Assembly (NCBI GenBank): GCA_900545865.1
Contig: URAN01000006.1
Coordinates: 1-64,000 of the forward strand
Reading direction: 5' to 3'
DNA length: 64,000 nt
From: an uncultured Eubacteriales bacterium
GTDB lineage: Bacteria > Bacillota > Clostridia > Monoglobales > Monoglobaceae
A model generated the notes under the pieces. It was not told the DNA's origin. It ran no database searches and saw nothing but the letters and a program-made list of their open reading frames with translations. Below are positions 41,680 to 52,800 of this stretch, piece by piece (within the stretch, counting starts at the first letter, position 1; every line of letters begins with the position of its first letter). The translations under genes and the position numbers were made by a program.

Positions 41680-43452
41680 TCATTTTATCGGCAATGTAAT
41701 TGTAACACGCGTATACTTGGTATATTCGGATTCAATTTTAATATGTCCGCCGTAGCTTTCTATTATCTCTTTCGCTATCGAAAGTCCGAGACCTGTTCCG
41801 CCTTTGTCACGGCTGCGCGCCTCGTCCTCAACACGATAAAATCTCTCGAACAGGTGTCCCAATTTATTTTCGGGAATCCCCCAGCCCGTGTCCTCGACCT
41901 TGATATAAATATCATTATGCAGCTTTCCGGCAAATATATTTATTTTATCACCTTTTGATGTGTATTTGATCGAATTTGATATGATATTCTTTACTGCTCT
42001 TTCGACATCGCCGCGCGAACCGATAAACTCGGGTATCTCATTCATTCTTGTGTATTTGAGTGTAAGCTCTTTCTTCTCTGCCTGAAGCTTAAACGTTTCA
42101 ACAAGGGAATTCAGCATATCGTCTATCGAAAAAGGTTCATCGTGACGATGCACCGCATTCATTTCATACTTACTTATATCCAAAAGATTTTGAATAAGTT
42201 CGGTCATTTTTCCCGCTTCGCGATAGACTATGTTTAAAAGATTCGCTGTCATTGCCTTATCATCGAGATAACTGTTCAGAACCGTTTCGGTATACGAGCT
42301 TATAACGGTTATCGGCGTTTTAAGCTCATGCGAAACGTCAGCAACAAACTTGCGCATTGCCGACATAACATTAAACTGGTCTGTTATATCCTCAAACACG
42401 CAAACAACGCCTGCATTGCGTTCGCTGTCCATTTTAAAAGGAATAAACCACGCCTTTATATAACCTCCGCCGTTTTTTATCTCTTTTTCAATAGTATTCG
42501 ATTTTTCGAGGTACGAAAATTCAGCCATTCTGACTTCAAGACTGAGTTCCTTAAAGAATTTATCAAAAGTTATTTCTTTTGCGCTTTTGTTTCCTATCTT
42601 TAAAATTCTTCGCGCCGCCGAATTTATCTGTATAAGCTGCTGCTCGTTATCAAATGTCATAATTCCGTTGTTTATATGCTCTAATATTACCTCAACCCGA
42701 TGCTTGTCCGCGTTCATTCTCTGTATGCTCTCTGTCATAACATATCCCATATGATTCACCGCGTCCGCAAGCCCCGAAAACTCACTGCTTTTGATGTCAT
42801 CAAAGCTCTCATATAATTCGCCTTGCTGAAAACCCTCTGCACGCTTGGTTATTTTAAGTATCGGCTTTGCTATGCGCAATGTTAAGAAAAGCGCAACGAG
42901 CAGCGCCGCCGCCAGCGAAATAATTCCACCCAACGCAAAAAATTTGAATCCGTGATAAATAAGCATTCTCAAATCCGTTCGGTTATCTCTTATGTAAAGA
43001 ATATAAGAATTTGTTCCGCCCTTTGCAAAAGCCGCACAATCGATAAAATCGCCGAATAACGAACATAAATTTTTATCCGCTTCGTCCGATACATTGCTTA
43101 GATTTTCGCTTTTTTCTCTTATATCGCCGCTCTGTTCTTTCGGTGCGATATAATTATAATCTTTATCAAAGATATACAACTTTCGGTTTTCGTTTAAAGC
43201 GAGCTGACCCGAATAATCGCTTATAAGATTTGAAATATTCTTTTCTTTTTCATTTATATCGGCTTGTGATAAAATTATGTTGTTCAGATTGTCACCGAAA
43301 TTACTTTCGGAAACTGTGTATAATTCACTTTTCATTCGGTTAAAATAAAAATAGGTATCACTCACAGGTATTATAATGCTTATAATAAGCAAAACCGCTG
43401 CAACGGCGGAAACGCATATTAAAGAAAACTTAAAAAAAATTTTGCTGAACAA
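41680..43452 (-). CDS. Sensor histidine kinase (PhoR/WalK-like), orphan
   Basis: A 590-residue membrane kinase with a transmembrane segment at about 8-30, an extracytoplasmic sensor of about 130 residues, a second transmembrane segment at about 170-192, a HAMP-like linker, a PAS domain (about 245-355), HisKA (FVADVSHELKTPITVISSYT, about 370-390) and HATPase (N box NIISNSIKYT; GTGLGLSIAKE). No response regulator gene lies on either side, which is unusual, since PhoR-type kinases normally follow one. It starts at TTG with GAGGGTGA upstream. The input is unknown. Confidence 0.92.
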   Translation of the reverse strand: MFSKIFFKFSLICVSAVAAVLLIISIIIPVSDTYFYFNRMKSELYTVSESNFGDNLNNIILSQADINEKEKNISNLISDYSGQLALNENRKLYIFDKDYNYIAPKEQSGDIREKSENLSNVSDEADKNLCSLFGDFIDCAAFAKGGTNSYILYIRDNRTDLRMLIYHGFKFFALGGIISLAAALLVALFLTLRIAKPILKITKRAEGFQQGELYESFDDIKSSEFSGLADAVNHMGYVMTESIQRMNADKHRVEVILEHINNGIMTFDNEQQLIQINSAARRILKIGNKSAKEITFDKFFKELSLEVRMAEFSYLEKSNTIEKEIKNGGGYIKAWFIPFKMDSERNAGVVCVFEDITDQFNVMSAMRKFVADVSHELKTPITVISSYTETVLNSYLDDKAMTANLLNIVYREAGKMTELIQNLLDISKYEMNAVHRHDEPFSIDDMLNSLVETFKLQAEKKELTLKYTRMNEIPEFIGSRGDVERAVKNIISNSIKYTSKGDKINIFAGKLHNDIYIKVEDTGWGIPENKLGHLFERFYRVEDEARSRDKGGTGLGLSIAKEIIESYGGHIKIESEYTKYTRVTITLPIK

Positions 43453-43501
43453 AAGTTCACCCTCTTTTGCATATTTATACTGAAACTAACAGCCGTCATT
43501 C

Positions 43502-43530
43502 AGTATAACATAAAGTCAGCAAAGTGTAAA
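43502..43530 (-). promoter_or_regulatory. Promoter of the histidine kinase gene
   Basis: On the - strand TTTACA (43525-43530), 17-bp spacer, TATACT (43502-43507). Confidence 0.7.
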
Positions 43531-43938
43531 GATTTATTTTTGTCTGTCTTTAAAATTTTTTATACTTCGTTTTTTGAGATATTATAAAATAATATATATT
43601 TATTTTTTGGTTGTCGTGGGTGTAGAGGATGTTAATTGTGTTGAAAAGTAATATTTGTGTAATAAAAACGTAATATTACTTGCGGAAAAATGTTTTTTTA
43701 TCTGTTAATTTAATAAAAAGTTTCAACAGTGTTACAAACAGATTACAAGATAGATTTGTTTCAGAGGAAGTTATTAACAAACAAGCCACAGTTTATCAAC
43801 ATGAAATCTGTGGAACAAGGGAAACATTATCGTCAGAGCTATTGATTTTAAATTATTATATCGGAATATTGCAGAGAGTATAATCATATAATGTAACAAA
43901 GTATAAAAGACAATGCTACGAAAAGAGAGGTATATGCC
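43531..43938. other. Non-coding region upstream of the SipL-like gene
   Basis: This 408-bp AT-rich stretch separates the kinase promoter from the spore gene. It contains a candidate sigma-E promoter at 43864-43892 and otherwise nothing I can support. A 67-codon open frame at 43680-43883 has no ribosome binding site and no family resemblance. Confidence 0.5.
43864..43892 (+). promoter_or_regulatory. Candidate sigma-E type sporulation promoter
   Basis: GAATATT (43864-43870), a 14-bp spacer and CATATAAT (43885-43892) resemble the Bacillus sigma-E pattern (ATATT, 13-15 bp, CATACAAT). The downstream gene is SipL-like, a known sigma-E class in Clostridia. Confidence 0.5.
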
Positions 43939-45489
43939 ATGACGGTAAAATTAAATAAAGAACTGATACAAGCCTGTGATACAGTGTATCAAAAAAACAG
44001 CCGCATAACGGTTGAAACGGATGTAAATGTTCCGGATATAAACCCGGATATTCTTAAAGTTTTGGATGTAAGCGGCTATGCCGCGGTAAGTGAAAAATCG
44101 TTGAGCGGCGGAAAAATATGTATAAACGGAACGGTTGTTATGACGGTTTTGTATGCTCCGGACGGAGATGTTATGAGTAAGGTAAAAACGTTGAGCGCGA
44201 CAAAAGATTTTACATATAATGCGGATGTTCCGCAAAAAGACGATAATTTAAGGCTTTGTGTCGAGATTGAACCCGAAAGTTTTGCGTATACTCTCATAAA
44301 CAGCCGAAAGATGAGTTTGAGATGTGTACTCGGAACAGATACAAAACTTTGCCGCACAATTGAATTTGAAGTCCCGGTTTCATGCGATGAAGAATCCGCA
44401 CTTTGCACCCAAACGCGCTCGCTGAGGCTATGTTCAAACGAGATTTATTGTGAAAACCGTATTAAATTAAATGAAAAACACGAAATTTCGTCCGATAAGC
44501 CGCCTGTTGCGGAAATTTTAAAAACCATTGTTTTTCCTCAATCCGATGAGTTCACCATGCTTGACGGAAAAGCCGCGGTAAAGGGTCAGGTGAGAATATG
44601 TACCCTTTATACCTCCGATGAGGACGGAGAGGTTTGCTGTGATGAATATACTTTGCCTTTCGATGAGATTATAGATGCGGACGGCGCGGAAGAAGATATG
44701 GAGGGAGAGATAGATTATTGCGTTTCGGATATGTTTTGTGAGATTTGTGATGATTCCGACGGCGAGCCGAGAATTATAGGAATCGAACTCGGATTGGGAA
44801 CAGTCATAAGAGGACACAAGATATTTGAACCGTCGGTCATTTCGGACGCATATTCTCTGAACGGTGAAACCAAAATCATATCGGAAAAAAGAAGCATAGA
44901 ACAGCTCGTTGACAATACAACGGCACAGTTTACACACAAAACCGAGGTTGCTGTGCCCGAGGGAATGGCGGATATTTCCTCTTTGTGCGATGCGGCTGTA
45001 AGTGCCGCGGTTGACAATATAAGAGTAGGCAACGGTGAAATAACGGTAAACGGAACTTTAAACAGCAACATATTATATTTATCGGATGATGCCGAACGTC
45101 CTGTCGGGGCATTCTCGGACAAAACCGAATTTGCGCATACTCTGTCGGCTCCGGGCGTCAGCGGCGGTTCGGTTTGTGATGCAAAGATTTTTGCCGAACA
45201 CGTCAGCTATACGATGAACGGAAACAGGAGTATTGACCTAAGAGTGGTTCTCGGAATGTGTATTCGCTCGTTTAATGATGAAGAAATTCCGATTATTACG
45301 GATATAGAAGTTTCGGAGGACAGCAACGCGGAAAGACAGCCATGTATTATAATATACTTTGTTAAAAGCGGTGATACTCTTTGGAATATAGCAAAGCTTT
45401 ATCACACAACGGTTGATGACATAAAGGAGAATAATAATATGACTTCGGACAGTATCTTTCCGGGTCAGCAGATAAGAATTTTGAGATAA
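43939..45489 (+). CDS. SipL-like spore morphogenesis protein (DUF3794/SPOCS and LysM)
   Basis: A 516-residue protein with DUF3794/SPOCS repeats across about residues 30-440 (first unit ITVETDVNVPDINPDILKVL) and a C-terminal LysM domain (YFVKSGDTLWNIAKLYHTTV, then DSIFPGQQIRIL, about 468-516). Length and order match Clostridioides difficile SipL, which binds SpoIVA and attaches the spore coat. AGAGAGG precedes the ATG, and a sigma-E type promoter lies upstream. Shows that the organism is, or recently was, a spore former. Confidence 0.88.
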   Translation: MTVKLNKELIQACDTVYQKNSRITVETDVNVPDINPDILKVLDVSGYAAVSEKSLSGGKICINGTVVMTVLYAPDGDVMSKVKTLSATKDFTYNADVPQKDDNLRLCVEIEPESFAYTLINSRKMSLRCVLGTDTKLCRTIEFEVPVSCDEESALCTQTRSLRLCSNEIYCENRIKLNEKHEISSDKPPVAEILKTIVFPQSDEFTMLDGKAAVKGQVRICTLYTSDEDGEVCCDEYTLPFDEIIDADGAEEDMEGEIDYCVSDMFCEICDDSDGEPRIIGIELGLGTVIRGHKIFEPSVISDAYSLNGETKIISEKRSIEQLVDNTTAQFTHKTEVAVPEGMADISSLCDAAVSAAVDNIRVGNGEITVNGTLNSNILYLSDDAERPVGAFSDKTEFAHTLSAPGVSGGSVCDAKIFAEHVSYTMNGNRSIDLRVVLGMCIRSFNDEEIPIITDIEVSEDSNAERQPCIIIYFVKSGDTLWNIAKLYHTTVDDIKENNNMTSDSIFPGQQIRILR

Positions 45490-45506
45490 TACTTAAAAAA
45501 ATTAAC

Positions 45507-45570
45507 GACAGGGATTTGATTTTAACCCCAAAAGACATTTTTTATCGGGGTGTCAAGTCCCTGTCTTTTT
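45507..45570 (+). terminator. Terminator of the SipL-like gene
   Basis: GACAGGGA (45507-45514) pairs with TCCCTGTC (45558-45565), with inner TGA/TCA and CCCC/GGGG pairs, followed by TTTTTATAT. Confidence 0.8.
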
Positions 45571-45703
45571 ATATAAGAAGAAAAGGAATTTTTAAGTTAA
45601 TAAAATGATTAATTATTATTAAATTTCGGTTACAAAACCGAGACAAAATCAAAAAACACAAAAAAGAACGATTGTTTTTGGTTATATTTTATTTCAAACC
45701 CTC

Positions 45704-45732
45704 TTGACAAGCATATTTTTGTATGGTATAAT
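45704..45732 (+). promoter_or_regulatory. Promoter of rpoBC
   Basis: TTGACA (45704-45709), 17-bp spacer, TATAAT (45727-45732), a perfect consensus. About 200 nt of leader follow before rpoB. Bases 45571-45703 hold no other feature I can name. Confidence 0.88.
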
Positions 45733-45756
45733 AACTATCTGTTTATAGTGCGAAAG

Positions 45757-45838
45757 TTTGCGTATTTGCTGTTTTAACCTATTAAAAAAACGCAAATACA
45801 TACCGACAAAAAGCGCGTTATTACGTTGTTTTTCGGTA
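45757..45838 (+). promoter_or_regulatory. Structured rpoB leader
   Basis: TTTGCGT (45757-45763) can pair with ACGCAAA (45790-45796), or alternatively GTATTTGC (45762-45769) with GCAAATAC (45792-45799); the two exclude each other. A further hairpin joins TACCGA-AAAAA (45801-45812) and TTTTTCGGTA (45829-45838). The arrangement could be an attenuator or a processing site. Confidence 0.4.
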
Positions 45839-45941
45839 TAAACTAATAATTTTATGCGACAGGTAACAATGCGTTGAGATATGTTAATACAATGATTTTC
45901 ACAGCTGTTTAGAAAATTTTTTTAATGAGGTGAGCGGTTTT

Positions 45942-48900
45942 ATGGTACATCCTGTGAAACTGGGCAGAAATACTCGTATGAGTTACGGAAAAATCAACGA
46001 GGTTTTAGAGATGCCCAATCTGATTGAGATTCAGATAAACTCGTATAACTGGTTTCTGAAAGAGGGATTAAAAGAGGTTTTTCATGATGTTTCGCCGATT
46101 GCGGATTATAACGCAAATCTCCTTTTGGAATTCATCGATTACCGTTTGGATGACGAACCTAAGTATGATATAGAAGAGTGTAAGGAAAGAGATGCGACTT
46201 ATGCTGCGCCGCTTCGTGTTAAGGTTCGTCTTATCAATAAGGAATCCGGCGAAATAAAAGAACAGGAAATTTTTATGGGCGATTTTCCGCTTATGACTCC
46301 TTCCGGTACGTTTATTATAAACGGTGCAGAGCGTGTTATCGTGTCACAGCTTGTTCGTGCCCCAAGTGTATACTATTCTCAGGAATTCGATAAGCTGGGT
46401 AAAAAGCTGTTTTCATCACAGGTTATACCCAACAGAGGTGCTTGGCTCGAATACGAAACGGACAGCAATGATATATTCTATGTTCGTATCGACAGAAACA
46501 GAAAGATGCCCGTTACCGTACTTATCCGTGCGCTCGGATTCGGTACGGACGCAAGCATAACCGAGCTTTTCGGCGAGGATGCACGTCTTATTGCAACGAT
46601 GGAAAAAGACACTACCACTTCGGTGGATGAGGGTCTTCTTGAAATATACAGAAAACTCCGCCCGGGCGAACCGCCCACGGTTGAGAGTGCAAGTTCTCTT
46701 ATACAAAATCTTTTCTTTGACCCCAAAAGATATGATTTGGCAAGAGTCGGAAGATATAAATTCAATAAAAAACTCCGTCTGTCAAACCGTATTTGCGGAT
46801 TTGTTTCGGCACAGACAATTGCAGACCCCGAAACGGGCGAGCTGATTGTCACAGAGGGCGATGTTATAACAAAAGAAATGGCTTTGGCTCTTGAAAAAGC
46901 GAAAGTTAATGATATTGTTCTCGATGTTGACGGTCAAAAAACAAAGGTTATATCTAACAATATGATTGACCTTAATGATTTTGTTGACTATAATTTAAGA
47001 GATTACGGTATTTACGAAAGAGTAAGAACAATTGTTCTCGATGAAATATTGGAACAATACCCCAATATGAATTCGGATGAGTTCAAACAGGCTCTTTATG
47101 ACAGACGTGACGAGCTTATCCCCAAGCACATCTTAAAAGATGATATTATCGCGTCTATATCATATGTAGGAAACCTCGCGGCAGGTGTCGGCGAGATAGA
47201 TGATATTGACCATTTGGGTAACCGCCGTCTGCGCAGTGTCGGTGAGCTTTTACAGAACCAGTTCCGTATAGGCTTATCGCGTATGGAGCGTGCGGTAAGA
47301 GAACGTATGACAACACAAGACCTTGATACGATTACACCTCAAAATCTGATTAATATCAGACCTGTTACGTCATCGGTTAAAGAGTTCTTCGGTTCGTCAC
47401 AGCTTTCACAGTTTATGGATCAGATTAACCCCCTCGGTGAATTGACCCATAAGAGAAGACTGTCGGCACTCGGACCGGGCGGTCTCTCGCGTGAGCGTGC
47501 CGGATTTGAGGTACGTGACGTTCACCACTCGCATTACGGACGTATGTGTCCCATAGAAACACCTGAAGGACCTAATATCGGTCTTATCAACTCGCTCAGC
47601 GGTTATGCAAAAGTAAACGAATACGGATTTATCGAAACACCGTATCGCAGAGTTGATAAAGAAACGGGTATTGTTACAAAAGATGTACAGTATATGACCG
47701 CAGACGTTGAAGAAGGTTTTTATGTTGCACAGGCAACAGAACCTCTCGATGAAAATGACAGATTCGTCAACAAAAAGGTAGTTACCAGATATAAAGATGA
47801 ATTTATCGAAGTGCCGCCGATGCGCGTTGACTATATGGACGTTTCGCCGCGACAGGTTATGTCAATCGCAACGGCGATGATACCGTTCCTTGAAAACGAT
47901 GACGCTAACCGTGCTTTGATGGGTTCGAATATGCAGCGTCAGGCTGTTCCACTGCTTATGCCGGAATCTCCGATTGTCGGAACGGGTATGGAATACAAGG
48001 CGGCTCGCGATTCGGGTGTTTGTATTCTTGCGAAAGAGGGTGGTGTTGTCGATAAAGTATCGGCAACAGAAATTGTCATAAAGAATGACGAACATAAAAA
48101 GGATAAATACAAGCTTATCAAATATACACGTTCGAACCAAGGAACGTGCGTCAACCAAAGACCTATCGTTTCTGAGGGTGAAAGAGTCGAAAAGGGCGAT
48201 ATTATCGCCGACGGACCGTCAACAAAGAACGGCGAAATAGGCTTGGGACGTAATATTCTTATAGGATTTATGACTTGGGAAGGTTATAACTATGAGGATG
48301 CTATCTTGCTTAACGAACAGCTTGTAAAAGATGATATATTCACCTCAATTCATATAGAGGAATACGAAATAGAAGCGCGCGAAACCAAACTTGGCCCGGA
48401 AGAAATAACAAGGGATATTCCGAATGTAGGTGAGGACAGTCTCAGAGATTTGGATGAGAGAGGTATTATCCGAATCGGTGCAGAGGTCGGTGCCGGAGAT
48501 ATTCTTGTCGGAAAGGTTACACCAAAGGGTGAAACCGAGCTTACGGCTGAGGAAAGACTTTTGCGTGCGATATTCGGCGAAAAGGCAAGAGAAGTACGTG
48601 ATACTTCGCTTAAAGTTCCTCACGGTGAATATGGTATTATAGTAGATGTAAAAGTGTTTACAAGAGCAAACGGTGATGATATGCCGCCGGGTGTTACACA
48701 AATTGTACGTTGTTATATCGCGCAAAAGAGGAAAATCTCTGTCGGCGATAAAATGGCGGGTCGTCACGGTAATAAGGGCGTTATTTCGCGTATTCTTCCC
48801 GAGGAAGATATGCCGTTCCTGCCTGACGGAACACCTCTCCAGATTGTCTTGAACCCGTTGGGCGTACCTTCGCGTATGAACATCGGTCAGGTATTGGAGG

Positions 48901-49715
48901 TGCATCTCGGATATGCCGCAAAAGCACTGGGGTGGAAGATTGCTACACCTGTTTTTGACGGTGCAACCGAGGAAGATATTGTTGAGGCTCTTGAAAAAGC
49001 AGGTCTTGACAAAACGGGAAAAACCCTTTTGTATGACGGACGTACCGGTGAACCGTTTGATAATCCGGTAACGGTCGGATATATGCATTATCTTAAACTT
49101 GCTCACTTGGTTGACGACAAGATTCACGCTCGTTCAACCGGTCCGTACTCTCTCGTTACGCAGCAGCCGCTCGGCGGTAAGGCACAGTTCGGCGGACAGC
49201 GTTTCGGTGAGATGGAGGTTTGGGCGCTTGAGGCTTACGGCGCGGCCTATACCCTTCAGGAAATCCTGACGGTTAAATCCGATGACGTTGTCGGCCGTGT
49301 TAAGACGTATGAGGCCATCGTTAAGGGCGAAAACGTACCCGAACCGGGTGTTCCGGAATCGTTTAAGGTTCTTATTAAAGAATTACAGAGCCTTGCTCTC
49401 GATATGAAAGTATTGGATAAGGATAATAACGAAATCATTCTTAAAGAATCGATTGACGATGACGATATTGATTTGCCGGTTAATATTTCGGATGCCGAAA
49501 AGGATGAACTCGAAGAGAACAGCGAGTTGGAAACAGATTACGATGATTCGGAACTCGATGATATAATCGGCGATGACGAGAACGATGATGATGATTTGAT
49601 GGCGTCGATAATAGGTGAAGAATCCGACGACATAGATTATCTCGATGCCGAAGGTCTTGAATCTCTCGACAGCATTGCGGAAGACGAAGATACGGATGAT
49701 GATGAATTATACTGA
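45942..49715 (+). CDS. rpoB: RNA polymerase beta subunit with acidic C-terminal tail
   Basis: A 1257-residue catalytic subunit of RNA polymerase. It begins VHPVKLGRNTRMSYGKINEV. The rifampicin-region sequence SSQLSQFMDQINPLGELTHK and the wild-type residues around it are intact, and the C-terminal core contains GGKAQFGGQRFGEMEVWALE. After the normal end it has about 85 residues of which half are Asp or Glu, with one lysine, ending DEDTDDDELY. GAGGTGA with 8-nt spacing selects the ATG at 45942. The ribosomal genes rplJ-rplL, usual upstream neighbours, are absent, and it has its own promoter. Confidence 0.97.
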   Translation: MVHPVKLGRNTRMSYGKINEVLEMPNLIEIQINSYNWFLKEGLKEVFHDVSPIADYNANLLLEFIDYRLDDEPKYDIEECKERDATYAAPLRVKVRLINKESGEIKEQEIFMGDFPLMTPSGTFIINGAERVIVSQLVRAPSVYYSQEFDKLGKKLFSSQVIPNRGAWLEYETDSNDIFYVRIDRNRKMPVTVLIRALGFGTDASITELFGEDARLIATMEKDTTTSVDEGLLEIYRKLRPGEPPTVESASSLIQNLFFDPKRYDLARVGRYKFNKKLRLSNRICGFVSAQTIADPETGELIVTEGDVITKEMALALEKAKVNDIVLDVDGQKTKVISNNMIDLNDFVDYNLRDYGIYERVRTIVLDEILEQYPNMNSDEFKQALYDRRDELIPKHILKDDIIASISYVGNLAAGVGEIDDIDHLGNRRLRSVGELLQNQFRIGLSRMERAVRERMTTQDLDTITPQNLINIRPVTSSVKEFFGSSQLSQFMDQINPLGELTHKRRLSALGPGGLSRERAGFEVRDVHHSHYGRMCPIETPEGPNIGLINSLSGYAKVNEYGFIETPYRRVDKETGIVTKDVQYMTADVEEGFYVAQATEPLDENDRFVNKKVVTRYKDEFIEVPPMRVDYMDVSPRQVMSIATAMIPFLENDDANRALMGSNMQRQAVPLLMPESPIVGTGMEYKAARDSGVCILAKEGGVVDKVSATEIVIKNDEHKKDKYKLIKYTRSNQGTCVNQRPIVSEGERVEKGDIIADGPSTKNGEIGLGRNILIGFMTWEGYNYEDAILLNEQLVKDDIFTSIHIEEYEIEARETKLGPEEITRDIPNVGEDSLRDLDERGIIRIGAEVGAGDILVGKVTPKGETELTAEERLLRAIFGEKAREVRDTSLKVPHGEYGIIVDVKVFTRANGDDMPPGVTQIVRCYIAQKRKISVGDKMAGRHGNKGVISRILPEEDMPFLPDGTPLQIVLNPLGVPSRMNIGQVLEVHLGYAAKALGWKIATPVFDGATEEDIVEALEKAGLDKTGKTLLYDGRTGEPFDNPVTVGYMHYLKLAHLVDDKIHARSTGPYSLVTQQPLGGKAQFGGQRFGEMEVWALEAYGAAYTLQEILTVKSDDVVGRVKTYEAIVKGENVPEPGVPESFKVLIKELQSLALDMKVLDKDNNEIILKESIDDDDIDLPVNISDAEKDELEENSELETDYDDSELDDIIGDDENDDDDLMASIIGEESDDIDYLDAEGLESLDSIAEDEDTDDDELY

Positions 49716-49801
49716 TTCGGTATTTATAATATAAGATTGATTGTCTGTCAATCTCACGGCAGACAGCGTGTGAATATGTGAGACGGAAAGGTAGATTCAA
49801 T

Positions 49802-52800
49802 ATGAGTGAATATCAGAATAGTGAAAATCAAAAAAGCGAATATCAAAATTTTGACGCTATTCAAATCGGTCTTGCTTCACCCGAAAAGATCAGAGAATGG
49901 TCGCGCGGCGAAGTAAAAAAACCGGAAACTATAAATTACAGAACTCTAAAGCCCGAAAAAGACGGCTTATTCTGTGAGCGCATATTCGGTCCGCAAAAGG
50001 ACTGGGAGTGTCATTGCGGAAAGTATAAAAGAGTGCGTTATAAGGGCGTTGTTTGTGACCGCTGCGGTGTTGAGGTTACGCGTTCAAAGGTTCGGCGTGA
50101 ACGTATGGGTCATATCGAGCTGGCTGTTCCCGTATCGCATATTTGGTATTTTAAGGGAATACCGAGCCGCTTGGGACTTATCCTTGATATGTCACCGCGT
50201 GCGCTTGAAAAAGTTTTGTACTTTGCGGCGTATGTGGTTATAGATCCGGGCAAAACGACTCTCAGCAAGAACCAGATTTTGTCTGAAAAAGAATATACTG
50301 AAAATTATGAAAAATACGGCGATGTATTCCGTGCCGGAATGGGCGCCGAGGCTATTCTTGAAATGTTACAGGCTATAGACCTCGATAAACTTTATGATGA
50401 GTTGCGCGCCGATTTGGACGGAGCAAAGGGTCAAAAGAAGATTCGTACCGTTCGCCGTTTGGAAGTTGTTGAGGCGTTCCGTCATTCGGGCAATAAACCC
50501 GAATGGATGATACTTACCGTTATTCCGGTAATACCGCCCGAAATAAGACCTATGGTACAGCTTGATGGCGGTCGTTTTGCAACATCCGACCTTAACGACC
50601 TTTACAGACGTGTAATAAACAGAAATAACAGATTAAAGCGTCTTTTGGATTTGGACGCACCCGAAATAATAGTAAGAAACGAAAAACGTATGCTGCAAGA
50701 GGCGGTTGACGCTCTTATTGATAACGGCCGCAGAGGCAGACCCGTAACCGGTCCGAGCAACCGTCCGCTCAAATCCCTTTCGGATATGTTAAAGGGTAAA
50801 CAGGGACGTTTCCGTCAGAACCTTTTGGGTAAGCGTGTTGACTATTCGGGCCGTTCCGTTATAGTGGTAGGTCCTGAACTTAAGATTTATCAGTGCGGAC
50901 TTCCCAAAAAGATGGCGCTTGAACTGTTCAAGCCGTTCGTGATGAAAAAACTTGTATCGGACGGGCTTGCGCATAACATAAAATCGGCAAAGAGAAAGGT
51001 TGAACGTGTTCAGCCCGAAGTATGGGATGTATTGGAAGATGTAATATCAGAGCATCCCGTTCTGTTGAACCGTGCACCTACTCTGCACAGGCTTGGTATT
51101 CAGGCATTTGAACCCGTTTTGGTTGAGGGTAAGGCGTTAAAGCTGCATCCTCTCGTTTGTACGGCGTTTAATGCTGACTTTGACGGTGACCAGATGGCTG
51201 TTCACCTTCCGCTTTCGACCGAGGCACAGGCAGAGGCGAGATTCCTTATGTTGTCCGCCAACAACCTTATCAAACCTCAGGACGGAAAGCCTGTAACCGT
51301 ACCGACACAGGATATGGTTCTCGGAAGCTATTATCTGACATTAAAAGACGATACCGAGATTGGTACAGGCAAGGTATTTTCAAGCAGAGAAGAGGCTGTT
51401 TTGGCTTATAACAACCATGCGGTCGGACTGCACGCGCCGATTAAGGTCAGAGTGACAAAGATTATAAACGGCTTGCCGCGGACAGGTATGATTGATGCCA
51501 CTGTCGGACGGCTCATATTTAATGAAAAGATTCCTCAAGATTTGGGATTTGTTAACAGAGATGACCCGTCAAAGGTGTTTGAACTTGAAATAGGTGACGG
51601 CGTTCTTAAAAAGCCGGCGGTTAAAGAGGCAATCAATGATAATGTTGAACCGGGTGTTGATAAAAAGCTGCTCGGAAAGATTATTAACGCTTCGATAAAA
51701 ATTCACGGAATTACCGAGACGGCAACTTTGCTTGACAACATAAAAGCAATGGGATATAAGTATTCCACGATAGGTGCAATAACCGTCTGCGTTGACGATA
51801 TGAAGATACCTGAGGCAAAACAGGCGTTGCTTGCCGAGGCGGAAGAAAAAGTTGACAAGGTTATGAGAAAATACCGCAGAGGTCTTTTGACCGATGAAGA
51901 ACGGCATCGTCATATAATTGCTATCTGGAGCGAAACGTCGAATCGAGTAACTGACGCAATGATGGATAACCTTAAACAGCTCAATCCTATATATATGATG
52001 GCGAACTCCGGTGCTCGTGGTAGTGTAAACCAGATGCGTCAGCTCGCCGCGATGCGCGGACTTATGGCGGATACATCGGGTCGTACAATCGAGATTCCGA
52101 TTCGTTCGAACTTCCGTGAGGGTCTTACCGTCCTTGAATACTTTATTTCTACTCACGGTGCGCGTAAGGGTCTTACCGATACCGCGCTGCGTACAGCCGA
52201 CTCGGGTTACTTAACTCGTCGTCTGGTTGACGTATCGCAAGACGTAATAGTTCGTGAAGAAGATTGCGGAACTCGTGACGGAATTATCGTTTCGGATATT
52301 CGTGACGGAAACGAAATTATCGAACCGTTGATTGACCGACTTGAAGGCAGAACCACAACCGAAGCGATTGTCAACCCCGAAACAGGTGAATTCATCATAG
52401 GCGAAAACGAGATGATTTCGGCTGCTAAGGCTAAACAAATAGTTGCCGCAGGAATTAAAGAAGTTAAAATCCGTTCTGTTGTTAAGTGCCGCAGCAAAAT
52501 CGGCGTATGTGCTAAATGTTACGGTCATAACCTTTCAAACGGAACGCCGGTTAATGTCGGTGAGGCTGTCGGAATCATTGCCGCACAGTCAATCGGTGAG
52601 CCGGGTACACAGCTTACAATGCGTACATTCCACGCCGGCGGTGTCGCAGGTGATGACATCACACAGGGTCTTCCGCGTGTCGAAGAATTGTTTGAAGCAA
52701 GAAGGCCTAAGGGTGTTGCAATCATATCCGAAATATCGGGTCGTGTTCGTATTACCGAGGTTGCAAACAAGCGTGAAATAATCGTTATGAACGAAGAAAC

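Noticed and set aside
43680..43883. A 67-codon open frame before the SipL-like gene
   Set aside because: No ribosome binding site, TTG start, composition unlike neighbours; the region is better explained as promoter DNA.
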